From positions 218,539 through 282,538 of the forward strand of contig CANNZV010000926.1 of the NCBI GenBank assembly GCA_947561585.1: 64,000 nt of DNA, in the 5' to 3' direction. The first letter of the stretch is position 1; every line of letters starts with the position of its first letter. The DNA is from Caprella mutica (lineage: Eukaryota; Arthropoda; Malacostraca; Amphipoda; Caprellidae). A program made the position numbers and the translations under genes. The notes under the pieces were generated by a model, which saw nothing but the letters and a program-made list of their open reading frames with translations, had not been told where the DNA came from and made no database searches. Shown here in pieces: positions 10,880 to 22,400 of the stretch.

Positions 10880-11290
10880 ATGTTAGCTTTGATGGCGAAA
10901 CAAGGGAGTCTATAAAGGGAGACTTAGGTACAAAATAGTTCCTTATAGATTAAGGCAGTGATATTTATTACATGGGGTGACAGCTAACATAGCTTTGGAA
11001 ACACTAGTTGTTTGGGTTAGAAGACTAGAAAATGGTTTAGCAAAAAGCTTCGTAACGGTTTTGGGGAGGAAAAATGGGCTTTTGTATATAATTCTCTTTT
11101 GGCTGAATTAGAAAAAGTACACACCCAGGATACATCGAAAATCCAATCGAGTTGGAGAATTGAAGGAAAAAGGATTATTAGTTTTAAAAAGTAGGTAAAG
11201 ATTTAGAAGGACTGAGGGAATAGACGTGATAGGAAAGTTAATTCCTGAACAGACTCCAACGAGAAACTTGACATTGAGAAGAATGGTGGG
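10880..11290. other. no recognisable feature
   Basis: I see nothing supported here: AT-rich, with no long frame and no clear repeat. Confidence 0.4.
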
Positions 11291-11295
11291 GTAGT

Positions 11296-11612
11296 GTCCC
11301 TTCTCAATCTTCTATGGACTTACCAAAACTTTATCCCTCGGTATTCCATCTCAATCTTCTATGACTTCTTCATGACTTCATCCCTTGGTATCCCCTCTCA
11401 ATCTTCTATGGCCCCACCAAAACTTTATCCCTCGGTATCCCCTCTCAATCTTCTGTGGACTTACCAAAACTTTATCTCTTGGTATCTCCTTTTAATCTAA
11501 TGTGTGCTCACCATGACTTTATCTCTCGGTATCCTCTCTCTATTTTCTATGGCCCCACCAAAACTTTCTCTATTAATCTTCTATGTGCTCACCATAACTT
11601 TCTCCCTCCGTA
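11296..11612. repeat. about 57-bp degenerate minisatellite
   Basis: Six diverged units contain 'cctctcaatcttctatgg', 'ccaccaaaactttatccctc' and 'ggtat'. The short open frame across it is a by-product of the repeat. Confidence 0.8.
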
Positions 11613-11774
11613 GTAAGTATTACAGCAAGAGATGGACTGGTCAGTGGTCAGTCACCAAAATATGAGAAAGCATTCCAATAATCTGCAGAGAATGAGTAAG
11701 AAAGTTTTCTAACAGGGTAACCAAAGTGTTAAACCAAATAATTTCGGGTGAAAGAAGAGGATTGATAAAGGTGG

Positions 11775-12015
11775 GATTAATGGATGAGAGGAATAATGGA
11801 GGGAGTGTTAATGGAGGAGAGGATTAATGGAGGAGAGGATTAATGGAAGAGAGGGTTAATGGAGGAGAGGTTTAATGGAGGAAGATTAATGGAGGAAAGG
11901 ATTAATGGAGGAAGATTAATGGAGGAAAGGATTAATTAAAGAAAGAATTAATTGTGGAGAATATTATTGGTGGAAAGGATTAATTGTGGAGCGGATTATT
12001 GGAGGAAGGAATAAT
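11775..12015. repeat. ggattaatggaggaga minisatellite
   Basis: About twelve units of 13-17 bp, core 'gattaatggaggaga'. They become more diverged to the right (gattaattgtggaga). Confidence 0.85.
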
Positions 12016-12649
12016 TACAATAGATGCCAGCTGATGATGTTAGAACAGTTCTCAGATGCAACATTTAGCTATTGGTTTGGTGTTCGAAAACTTGGCTCAG
12101 AGTGAATCCTGAGACTTTGAACTTATGGAGAAAAGAAGGAAAAAAAGAGAAAAATTGGTATAAGGTACTGGAAGACATTGATTGAATAGTAATTCAAATA
12201 TTAAATTAAAATAATGTACTAGAAAATGTTGATTACATAGTAATTATATCCCTTATTGTATTAAGTATTAATTTGTTGATAGTTACAGCACTGATGTCAT
12301 TGAATTGATACGAGTAAAGAATAGGAATAAAGTTATAGAACTTGAATGATCAAAATGTATTTTCTTATAATACATTAGAACGAGTATTTGAATATATTTC
12401 TATTGAAGAACAACTTTAGTCATAATTGACGTGTAGTGGTTAGATAAGTTGAAAGTTAGGTAGAATGTAATACGGAGTGAAACTTTGTTATTGAACTGTA
12501 TAGCTAGCGTAATAAAGTTAAAGGTGAAGAGATTAGAGTTTAATTAAGAATATGATATGAATCAATGGTAATTGGTAATAGGTCTATATTGAAGGATATG
12601 ATAATACTAAAGAGCATTTATTATTTTCAAGATATCAAATCCTAAGCCA

Positions 12650-14450
12650 TAGGTGGTAAATTTTGAGTTGTAGTTAATCCTAAGCAATAGGTAGTAAATT
12701 TTGAATTGTAGTAAATTTTGAGTTGTAGTAAATTTTTGAGTTGCAATAAATTTTGAGTTGTAGTAAAATTTGAGTTGTAGTATATTTGAGTTGTAGTAAA
12801 TTTTGAGTTGTAGTAAATTTGAGTTGTAGTAAATTTTGAGTTGTAGTAAATTTTGAGTTGTAGTAAATTTTGAGTTGTAGTAAAATTTGAGTTGTAGTAA
12901 ATTTTGAGTTGTAGTAAATTTTGAGTTGTAGTAAATTTTTGAGTTGTACTAAATTTTGAGTTGTAGTAGATTTTGAGTTGTAGTAAATTTTGAGTTGTAG
13001 TAAATTTTTTAGTTGTACTAAATTTTGAGTTGTAGTAGATTTTGAGTTGTAGTAAATTTTGAGTTGTAGTAAATTTTGAGTTGTAGTAAATTTTGAGTTG
13101 TAGTAAATTTTGAGTTGTAGTAAATTGAGTTGTAGTAAATTTTGAGTTGTAGTAAATTTTGAGTTGTAGTAAATTTTGAGTTATAGTAAATTGAGTTGTA
13201 GTAAATTTTGAGTTGTAGTAAATTTTGAGTTGTAGTAAATTTTGAGTTGTAGTAAATTGAGTTGTAGTAAATTTTGAGTTGTAGTAAATTTTGAGTTGTA
13301 GTAAATTTTGAGTTATAGTAAATTTTGAGTTGTAGTAAATTTTGAGTTGTAGTAAGTTTTGAGTTGTAGTAAATTTAAGAGTTGTACTAAATTTCGAGTT
13401 GTACTAAATTTTGAGCTGTAGTAAATTTTAGAGTTGCAGTAAATTTTGAGTTGTAGTAAATTTGAGTTGTAGTAAATTTTTGAGTTGTAGTAAATTTTGA
13501 GTTGTAGTAAATTTTTGAGTTGTAGTATATTTGAGTTGTAGTAAATTTTGAGTTGTAGTAAATTTGAGTTGTAGTAAATTTTGAGTTGTAGTAAATTTTG
13601 AGTTGTAGTAAATTTTGAGTTGTAGTAAAATTTGAGTTGTAGTAAATTTTGAGTTGTAGTAAATTTTGAGTTGTAGTAAATTTTTGAGTTGTACTAAATT
13701 TTGAGTTGTAGTAGATTTTGAGTTGTAGTAAATTTTGAGTTGTAGTAAATTTTGAGTTGTAGTAAATTTTTTAGTTGTACTAAATTTTGAGTTGTAGTAG
13801 ATTTTGAGTTGTAGTAAATTTTGAGTTGTAGTAAATTTTGAGTTGTAGTAAATTTTGAGTTGTAGTAAATTTTGAGTTGTAGTAAATTGAGTTGTAGTAA
13901 ATTTTGAGTTGTAGTAAATTTTGAGTTGTAGTAAATTTTGAGTTATAGTAAATTGAGTTGTAGTAAATTTTGAGTTGTAGTAAATTTTGAGTTGTAGTAA
14001 ATTTTGAGTTGTAGTAAATTATGAGTTGTAGTAAATTTTGAGTTGTAGTAAATTGAGTTGTAGTAAATTTTGAGTTGTAGTAAATTTTGAGTTGTAGTAA
14101 ATTTTGAGTTATAGTAAATTTTGAGTTGTAGTAAATTTTGAGTTGTAGTAAGTTTTGAGTTGTAGTAAATTTAAGAGTTGTACTAAATTTCGAGTTGTAC
14201 TAAATTTTGAGCTGTAGTAAATTTTAGAGTTGCAGTAAATTTTGAGTTGTAGTAAATTTGAATTGTAGTAAATTTTTGAGTTGTAGTAAATTTTGAGTTG
14301 TAGTAAATTTTTGAGTTGTAGTAAATTTCGAGTTGTAGTAAATTTCGAGTTGTAGTAAATTTCGAGTTGTAGTAAATTTTGAGTTGTTGTAAATTTTGAG
14401 TTGTAGTAAATTTTGAGTTGTAGTAAAATTTTAGTTGTAGAAAATTTTAG
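12650..14450. repeat. 17-bp satellite, about 100 copies
   Basis: The unit is GAGTTGTAGTAAATTTT, with 13- to 18-bp variants. Rare variant units recur in the same order about 745-796 bp apart: 'ttgagttgtactaaatt' at about 12936 and 13681, and 'aaatttaagagttgtact' at 13371 and 14167. A higher-order duplication of about 750-800 bp has therefore been copied as a block. Confidence 0.98.
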
Positions 14451-14705
14451 AATATAGTAAATTTTAAGTTTTAGTAATTTCTAAGATATAGAAATTTCTA
14501 AGTTATAGTAATTTCTAAGTTATAGTAATTTCTAAGTTATAGTAATTTCTAAGTTATAGTAATTTCTAAGTTATAGTAATTTCTAAGTTATAGTAATTTC
14601 TAAGTTATAGTAATTTCTAAGTTATAGTAATTTCTAAGTTATAGTAATTTCTAAGTTATAGTAATTTCTAAGTTATAGTAATTTCTAAGTTATAATAAAT
14701 TTATA
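14451..14705. repeat. second 17-bp satellite, related unit
   Basis: About 14 nearly identical units of AAGTTATAGTAATTTCT directly abut the previous array. The unit has the same length and is clearly related to GAGTTGTAGTAAATTTT, so one array seeded the other and was then homogenised separately. The junction (14440-14510) contains intermediates. Confidence 0.95.
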
Positions 14706-16398
14706 GTTATATTGAACTGAGTGGATACTTGATAAGGCATAATTATAGTCATGTAACAAAGGAGTGATGCTAATAATTCATGGTGGATGAACTTACGGCC
14801 ACTTAATGAAAATTGGAGTCTAGGGCAGTCATGCATCGAAGTGGATGTCCATTCGTTAGCTTCTTAGCACATCATATAGGATTTATCCATAATCTGAAGA
14901 TAACATTAAAATAGCACATAAGATAGCATCCTAGTGCTATCAACTTCACAGATTGAAGAAGACAAGAGTTGATACTAAGAGTTGATGTCTTAGTGCGTTA
15001 TTTCTAGACGTAGGTTCTGATGACTTGATTTATCTGTATATTCCAGATGAGAAAGACCCCTTTCTCTAACACATCTGAGAGGGGTGTATCACACAATTGA
15101 AATTCCGTGCACAGTTTTATAAACTAACCAACTAAGATTCCAAAAATTTAATGACTTAACTATGCTCAGAGTGTCCATAAATATACTTAAAGTGCGGGTA
15201 AAATCAAACATTTGTTAATATGTGTTTTATTGGAATCAGCATATTTAATTATGTATGATTGCCTACTCTGTTCATCTAAATAAAACTTATTAAAGAAAAG
15301 AAAATTTAATTTATTTTGAAAAAGCGCCATCTAGTGACAAATAGCATAAGCTTTGCTCGAGTCATTGACGCCATCTTGCTGTGATTTCACAAACGTTGTG
15401 CAAAAAACTTTAGTATATCTGCGAGTGATATTATTAATTATAACTCTAAAAATACTTCATTTGTTAGTTTATTGTATATAAATCACAAATTTATTTATTT
15501 ATAGCTTATTTGGGAAGATAATCAGACATTCTATAAACGTTCATGAAGATTGTTCTGGAACGTTCAGGAAATAATGTAAACAGCGCCATCTATGAGATGA
15601 TCGCATAAGCTTATGTTAACTAATATAAACCCTATTTTCTCTGAAAATACAGTGATTTGAGATGAAACATTTCATATCCGTTACTAATCATTGTTTATTT
15701 ATGATATTTTGAAAAAATATTTGATATGAAAATTAGACGCACCCCCCCTTTAACGCAACACTACATTACAAATAGATGTATCTTTATTTTTCAGTAATAC
15801 AATGAAATTAATTCTATACAACAAATAATTAATGAGAGGAAACAATCAGTGAACTAAACCAACTAAGATTCCGAAAATTTAATGACTTAACTATGCCAAA
15901 AGTTTATATTAATATACATAACGCAACACTACAGTATAAATAGATAAATCGTATTTGACAGTAATACAAGAAATCAATTCTAAATAACGAATGATCAACG
16001 AGAAAAAATCAGTGAACTGTACGCAAACTCAAAGCCTGTCATTTCTGATTCTCGTAACCTCTAAAGCAATTGTAGTTAGTCCACTTATGTTTTATTTAAA
16101 TAGTATTATATAAGAAAGCAATTATCTTACAACTCCAAATTCAAGATGATTAATTAAGATTATTGAATCACAATAAAGACGAAACAAGAAGTTAAATATT
16201 CAATTATAGTTATAAAATAAATTAATTGAAATTATACAAATAACTATGTTGAACATAACTATATGCTAATAACCAAAATGTAATAATGTTTTGATTAGAG
16301 GTAATTAGTTTTTAGCAAAATACTCCAACTCTGCCATGATACCGAAACTTAGAATCTTCTGAAGAACTTCCTGGAGAATTCATTCACGGACTTCATAG
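14706..16398. other. intergenic, with a repeated module
   Basis: A module containing 'ccaactaagattccgaaaat' followed by ttaatgacttaactatgc occurs at about 15126 and 15857, and parts of its left side ('cgcaacactacattacaaat') at about 15758 and 15919. 'cgccatctagtgacaaatag' at about 15327 and 'gcgccatctatgagatga' at about 15582 form another pair. 'ttttattt' near 16091 would read AAATAAAA on the minus strand, a possible poly(A) signal for the HEPN-NACHT gene that ends at 16399. I see no coding sequence. Confidence 0.45.
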
Positions 16399-16404
16399 TT
16401 ATTC
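16399..16404 (-). CDS. exon 7, last codons
   Basis: Acceptor 'cttcatgcag' precedes 16404, giving GAA then TAA in phase. The paralogue at 62535-62546 gives GAA AAT CTA TGA at the same place. The similar sequence downstream of the stop would be 3' UTR. If intron 6 is retained, the frame would instead end four codons later. Confidence 0.45.
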   Translation of the reverse strand, partial: E

Positions 16405-19400
16405 CTGCATGAAGAATAATAGTTTTTATTTAACTCCAAGTGTATCTCATAATGACAAAGTAATTCAAATCAATAATTTTTTGCAGCTTTGCACATAATT
16501 ATAGTGAGAATCAAAGTGTTAAGCCGCACACTAGAGAAATGTTTGATCATTTTATTCACTCACTAAATGGAGTTCCAAGTTTCTCGATTGATCTCCATTC
16601 ATCCTGTAAGTAAATTAAAGTGAGATGAGACAGTTCAGTAATATATATTGGGTTCACATGTAAGTAAATTAAAGTGAGATGTGACAGCTTAGCAACATTT
16701 ATTGGGTTAACATGTAATTAAATAACAGTGAGATAAGACAGCTTAGTAACATTTATTGGGTTAACATGTAAGAAAATAAAAGGTGAGATGAGACAGCTTA
16801 GTAATATTCATTGGGTTAACATGTAAGTAAATAAAAGTGAGATGAAACAGCTTAGTAATATATATTGGGTTAACATGTAAGTAAATAAAAGTGAGTTGAA
16901 ACAGCTTAGTAATATATATTGGGTTAACATGTAAGTAAATAAAAGTGAGATGAGATAGCAAATTACATTCATTAGGTATAATATTTGAGTAACACAAATA
17001 CTGATAAAAAATTCTTTCTTTCATCTGTTTGTTATCTTCGTTCAGTTGCCACTTCTCAAGTAGGTCTTTTACGCAGTTTGATTAGATCACTCACCAGCCT
17101 CACAATCACCAGCATCACACTCATTCAGCAATCTCTCTCTCGCTCTCCAGTTTCAAACTCACTCACTCACTCACTCACTCACTCACTCACCATTTCTCCT
17201 CCACTTCAGTTGTTTCTCCCCATCCTGTTCTTATTTTCTCCCCCTCTAACATATTCAGCAGCTCATTGGTGTCAGAGTCTGCCAAGTTACAATTATCCAA
17301 TTGTATACTCCTAAATCTGAAAAACAATGCAGTAATGACTAGGAGAGAAAGAAATGAATACAAATCATCTTCAATTATACAAATATTCATAGGAGTGATA
17401 ATAATTAGAATGGTAATAGGAAATAATTCCTGTCTATGAATTAAATGACTAGGAGTCATTTCATAGATAGAAAATGATCTAATATACTTATACCACTCAC
17501 TGTTTTGATTTAGGACAGATGTACTTCAAGATGTTATAGAGTTTCTCTCTGCCATCAGCAGGTATATCTGTTATGATTAGGTAGGTTCCCTCTGTAACAG
17601 GATTACTCCCAACACTTGGACAGTCATCGGTGTATTTCACCATCAATTCTGCAATATAAATGAATTAAGGTACGTTTTGCATGCAGTGATTAATTATTGC
17701 GATCATAGCTCAGCGGAAATCGCCGAGCACTAGTTCAATGCCATTTCTATTTAGCTGTTTTGCAATGACAGATTATTGTTGTGAATTAGTTCAATTAATT
17801 TCTAATGCTGGGCGATGATCGCTGACCAATGATCGCAACAAACATACCTTTAGCAACTACTAGTAACTGAAAATTAAATAAGTAAACGAATAAATTTGAA
17901 CAATTCATCTACATTATAATTTATATGAGTGCACCCGTACATAAAATACTTTACCGAAAAGTTGGATTTTATTACAAATTCGAGAAAACTTATCAAATTC
18001 ATAAATTACTTTTCATTGAATCTATTTATATATTATGTATGATATTGCTGGTATTTACAAATGCAATGTAATTTAATTCATTTTATAAATATACATCATA
18101 TTTAATAATGTATGTCACAAGCCCCTCCCTCGCGTGATCCGCATCGCATTACCAGGGGAGATCACCATGGCTCAGCAATCCTCATCCTGCAACTCAAGAT
18201 AAAAGGAATCAAGTCCAAGCAGCAGAAGCTGAAAACCTTTATGAAAACCAACGAGATGAACATTACAGCCATCAAGGAGACAGCATTGAAATCAGCATCA
18301 AACACTCTAAAAATCGCCGGCTACTAAGCATTTCACCATGACCATCCTGCCAACAAGGGCAGGGGGGACTCATCATGTTTATCAGCACGGACATTAAATA
18401 CACCAGCATCACCGAGGCCACCTGAGCAGCGGTTCCTTCCGACCAGACTCTTGAACTGCAAGCCATCGGCATTCAACTCCACAAAGAGCACATCACAATT
18501 CACAATCTCTACATCACACCAACAAGCTCATTCCCTACACGGTACATCCCTCAGCTCGGTCCCCTCTACGGAGTGAATGACTGTCTGTTTCTCGCCAACT
18601 TCAAACGTTCACGATGCACTCTGGCTTAACACTCATAGCACAAACTCAAGAGCCACCTCACTACAGAGCCAGCTGGAAAACCTCATAATTATTATCAACC
18701 ATACAACATCAACCAACAGCAAACCCCTCTAGATAGCAACTTCTGCAGTCCATGTCTGGCAATCAATGCACGATGGAAAAAATATTATGATCTATCCTCT
18801 GACCATGTACCAATAGTCATTTCTAATTAGGTGAAATCCTCCATCATTTACTTAGAAAGCCAACCCATACTTTCAAGTACTAGAACTCAGAAATCAAATC
18901 TGAAACCCCTGACCTACTCAATAAACAGCTTATTGAATTCAAAAATTAAACCAGAACATAACAATAGCAATACAAGCGAAGTAATCTGCATTCTGGTAGG
19001 AAATTTTGGAGAAAGAATGTCGACCACCGCACCTTCCATGTAAAACTCTGCGTTTAGTCATAACTGCAACACTAACCATGTTGACACCTATGAGGCAATG
19101 GTCATTCCCAACAACCAAAACAACCCAACTAGTGCCAATCAAGCAAACATCATAAATTCCCACTAATAGCTCACCAGCCATCTACTGCACCAACCAGATG
19201 ACAGGGTCACCCTGAGGGGACTGAACTAATTGAAACTAGACCATAACACACCACCGCCATCAACATCAGATAAGACAACTGACGCAATAAAAAAAATGCA
19301 AATATTCCTCAGCGACCGGTCCCAACAGCATCTCTGAGAATCAACTAAAACACCTCGGCCATAGACCATCCGCTTCCTGACAGAAATTTTCAACCGCTCA

Positions 19401-22400
19401 ATCACCTAAATAATCAGCCTAACAAATGGAAATATACCAAAATCATCCCTATACTGAAGCCAAACAAGACTCTTACTGAAACCACTTCCTACAGCCCACC
19501 GTCAAAGATAATAGAGTGGCTAATGCTGCAGCAGGTCGGTCGTCACATCCTGCTGCACTTATCACTACATGGTTTCAAGGAGCTTCACTAAACCTAAACC
19601 TTAATCACGAATCTAACGCACCTTGTACACGAGTTTCAAGCCAACACCTCCATGAGCATCAACCAAAAGAAGTAGCTGGCTAACTTTTTATCTTGTCGTC
19701 ACGCCCAGACCTCCTACAACAGCCACGGTGTCCCCCAAGACTCTTTCCTGCCCAAATCACTATTCCAAATCACTCCAGGGTGAAATCACGTTTCAATACC
19801 CTTTGATCCCACACTGTAACAGCATACGTTGATTCAAACGAACATGTACAAACAGTGCATCTAGCACAGGTCCACGTCGACTCTCTCCAGCGCTCAAAGA
19901 ACGCTGCCCTCTGAATTGCAGCAGGATGCACCGGGTCTAACCCGATATACCACCTACACGCTGAAAACCAAGTGGTCCCTATCACCTCCAATCTGGATCT
20001 CCAGTGAACCCAGTTCTTTGCTCTAGCGATCATCTGCCTGCTGCAAGAAATTTACGTAGTCCACTTACCAAGCACTTTGCATCGGTGTTGGAGGACATCC
20101 CACCGCCTCAAGACAATACATGTGAAAAGAAACACCTCAACACAAATTTCATGCCATCGCCCTTTAAAAGGGGGTGCAAACTCGCAGCAGGTTGGCTTGC
20201 AACCTTTTGTCCACTTCTCGAAAGGACATCTGCAGACGTGACGGGGCCAACCTGTCGAGGTTGCGTCGCACGCACCACTCTGGCCTACCAGTAGAGGATA
20301 GAAGAGCTACCAGTAGAGGATAGAAGAGCTACCAGTAGAGGATAGAAGGTAGTTTCTTGGATTGCTGTTTGACATATGGTGCAGAACTCGACGATTCGAG
20401 GCATCTAAATGAAGTCTCCAGGCCGCTTGTGACTTTCTCTGTGATGCACCAGGTTGCTTAGGTCCACTATACGTGTTAGCGGCTGACTGTGGCTCTCGTT
20501 ACATGCAAGATGCGGCCTTCCTTTGACCTGGACACTTCTTAGATACACCAGGTACTCTGAATTCAACAAAATACCACGGGAGCGTGGGAACCTTCAGGCG
20601 TTCCTAGCGGACGATGGGCTGGCGGGGTGCCGTAGCATGGCGTCGCGGCGACTATACAGCAACAACATGTCTATTCTATATTTTTCTCTACCTGAATGTT
20701 GTAAGAAAAGTGGGCACCTGTTAAATTTTTAAAAGCTGAATTCCATATTATCTCTCATCATTTGACTACAGTTCATCTCAAAAATGTCCTATTTACAAAT
20801 AGTAACAAATTTGAGGTCTCAAGTATTTACACTACAGGTAGTCAAGAATGTAAGCACTACAGATAATATAAAGTGCTAACACTATACAAGTAATTGAGGG
20901 TGTTAATACTGCAGGTAGCTGAGAGTGTAGTAAATCTACAGTTCGACAATGATTTTAACACAAAGGAATAGATAAGAGTGTTAGGTACGTTTTGCATGCA
21001 GCGATTGTTGCGATCATCGCTCAATGATGATCGTCCAGCAATAGGAGTACATTGAATTATAGCTCTGCCGTAATCGCTCGTTGCAAAACAGCTCCATAGG
21101 ATTAGCATTGAACTAGTGCTCAGCAATAATCGCTGGGCGATGATCGCAATTAACAATCGCTGAATGCAAAACGTACCTTTAGGACTATACAGCGTGTCCG
21201 CAAAAAATGTATCCACTGCCATCGGAAAAATCTTATAAGTGATATTTATAATTCATTAATATTAATCTACGTATCTATGGTACCCACATATTATGCATAA
21301 ATGATGAATAATGCAGATTCAAGGCATTGGATACATTTTTTGCGGACACACTGTATGTAGCTAGCGGTGTTAACACTCATACAAGGGGGAAGAGGCTGAA
21401 TTATTTTTCAAATAAATCTACGGATTATTAAAGATATACGGATTAATTCTGATAATTAGAGAAATGTCAATTATTTTATTATTATTTAATTGCTTTGAAC
21501 ATGCTTTAACACTGTGTTCTATCAGAAGTGTCATTTTTAAATTGCAATTTGGGAAAAGTTAAAATACTTCAAGTCGTATAATGAATACTCAATTTTGTTC
21601 AAGAAGAATGGATTTTTATCACCCTATTAATATTAGAATTGGTCTTCAACCTAAAAATGTTTCTGAATTAGAGAAGAAATAGATTTTCCCGCAGTTTTCC
21701 AAAATACTTTCTTCTTCATCAGTTCGCCGAGAATTCATGCTGCATTTAAAGATAAGTGGAAGGAGAGCAAAATATTGTCCACTGAAAAAGACCGGTTCCA
21801 TCCACAAGGGAAAGCAAATGGAAACAAAACCAGAAAGAACAGAAATAGTAATTTAGGAGGTGAAGAGTTTCTTCGAAAAAAACCCAAGTTGCTCTCTCAG
21901 AAAAGCTTTACACTTCAGTTCAACCATTAAGAAAAAGCACTGAAATAGCAGTTTTGTCAGTGGATTCTGCAGAAACCATCCAGCATTACCTATTGAATCA
22001 TTTGGACATTCAAATACAGATCGAAAAAATACTAATGAAAATAATCGAAATATCTGGAAAACAAATAATTTGTATGATGCTAAGATAATAGGTATCTTAG
22101 TTGCAATTAATAATGGAATGGTTTCAATTATTCATGCATTCCTTGACGAATATGGCAACTTGTCATAGGTTAATGGTTTTTCAAAACTCTGATTGCTCCA
22201 TCACATTATTTAGCCCAGACTGCAATCCCCTCACTTTGGTGGATGCAAGACCACATTGCATATATGCAGCTTTAGAATTTTCAAGTAAAAGTTTCGAGGT
22301 CGAGTGATTAGCAGAAGTAAGGAAATAAAATTTCTGTTCAGCACACAGTCAAGATCTCAACCCTTTGTACTTTCACATATAAGCTGCTTCACAAACTAGA

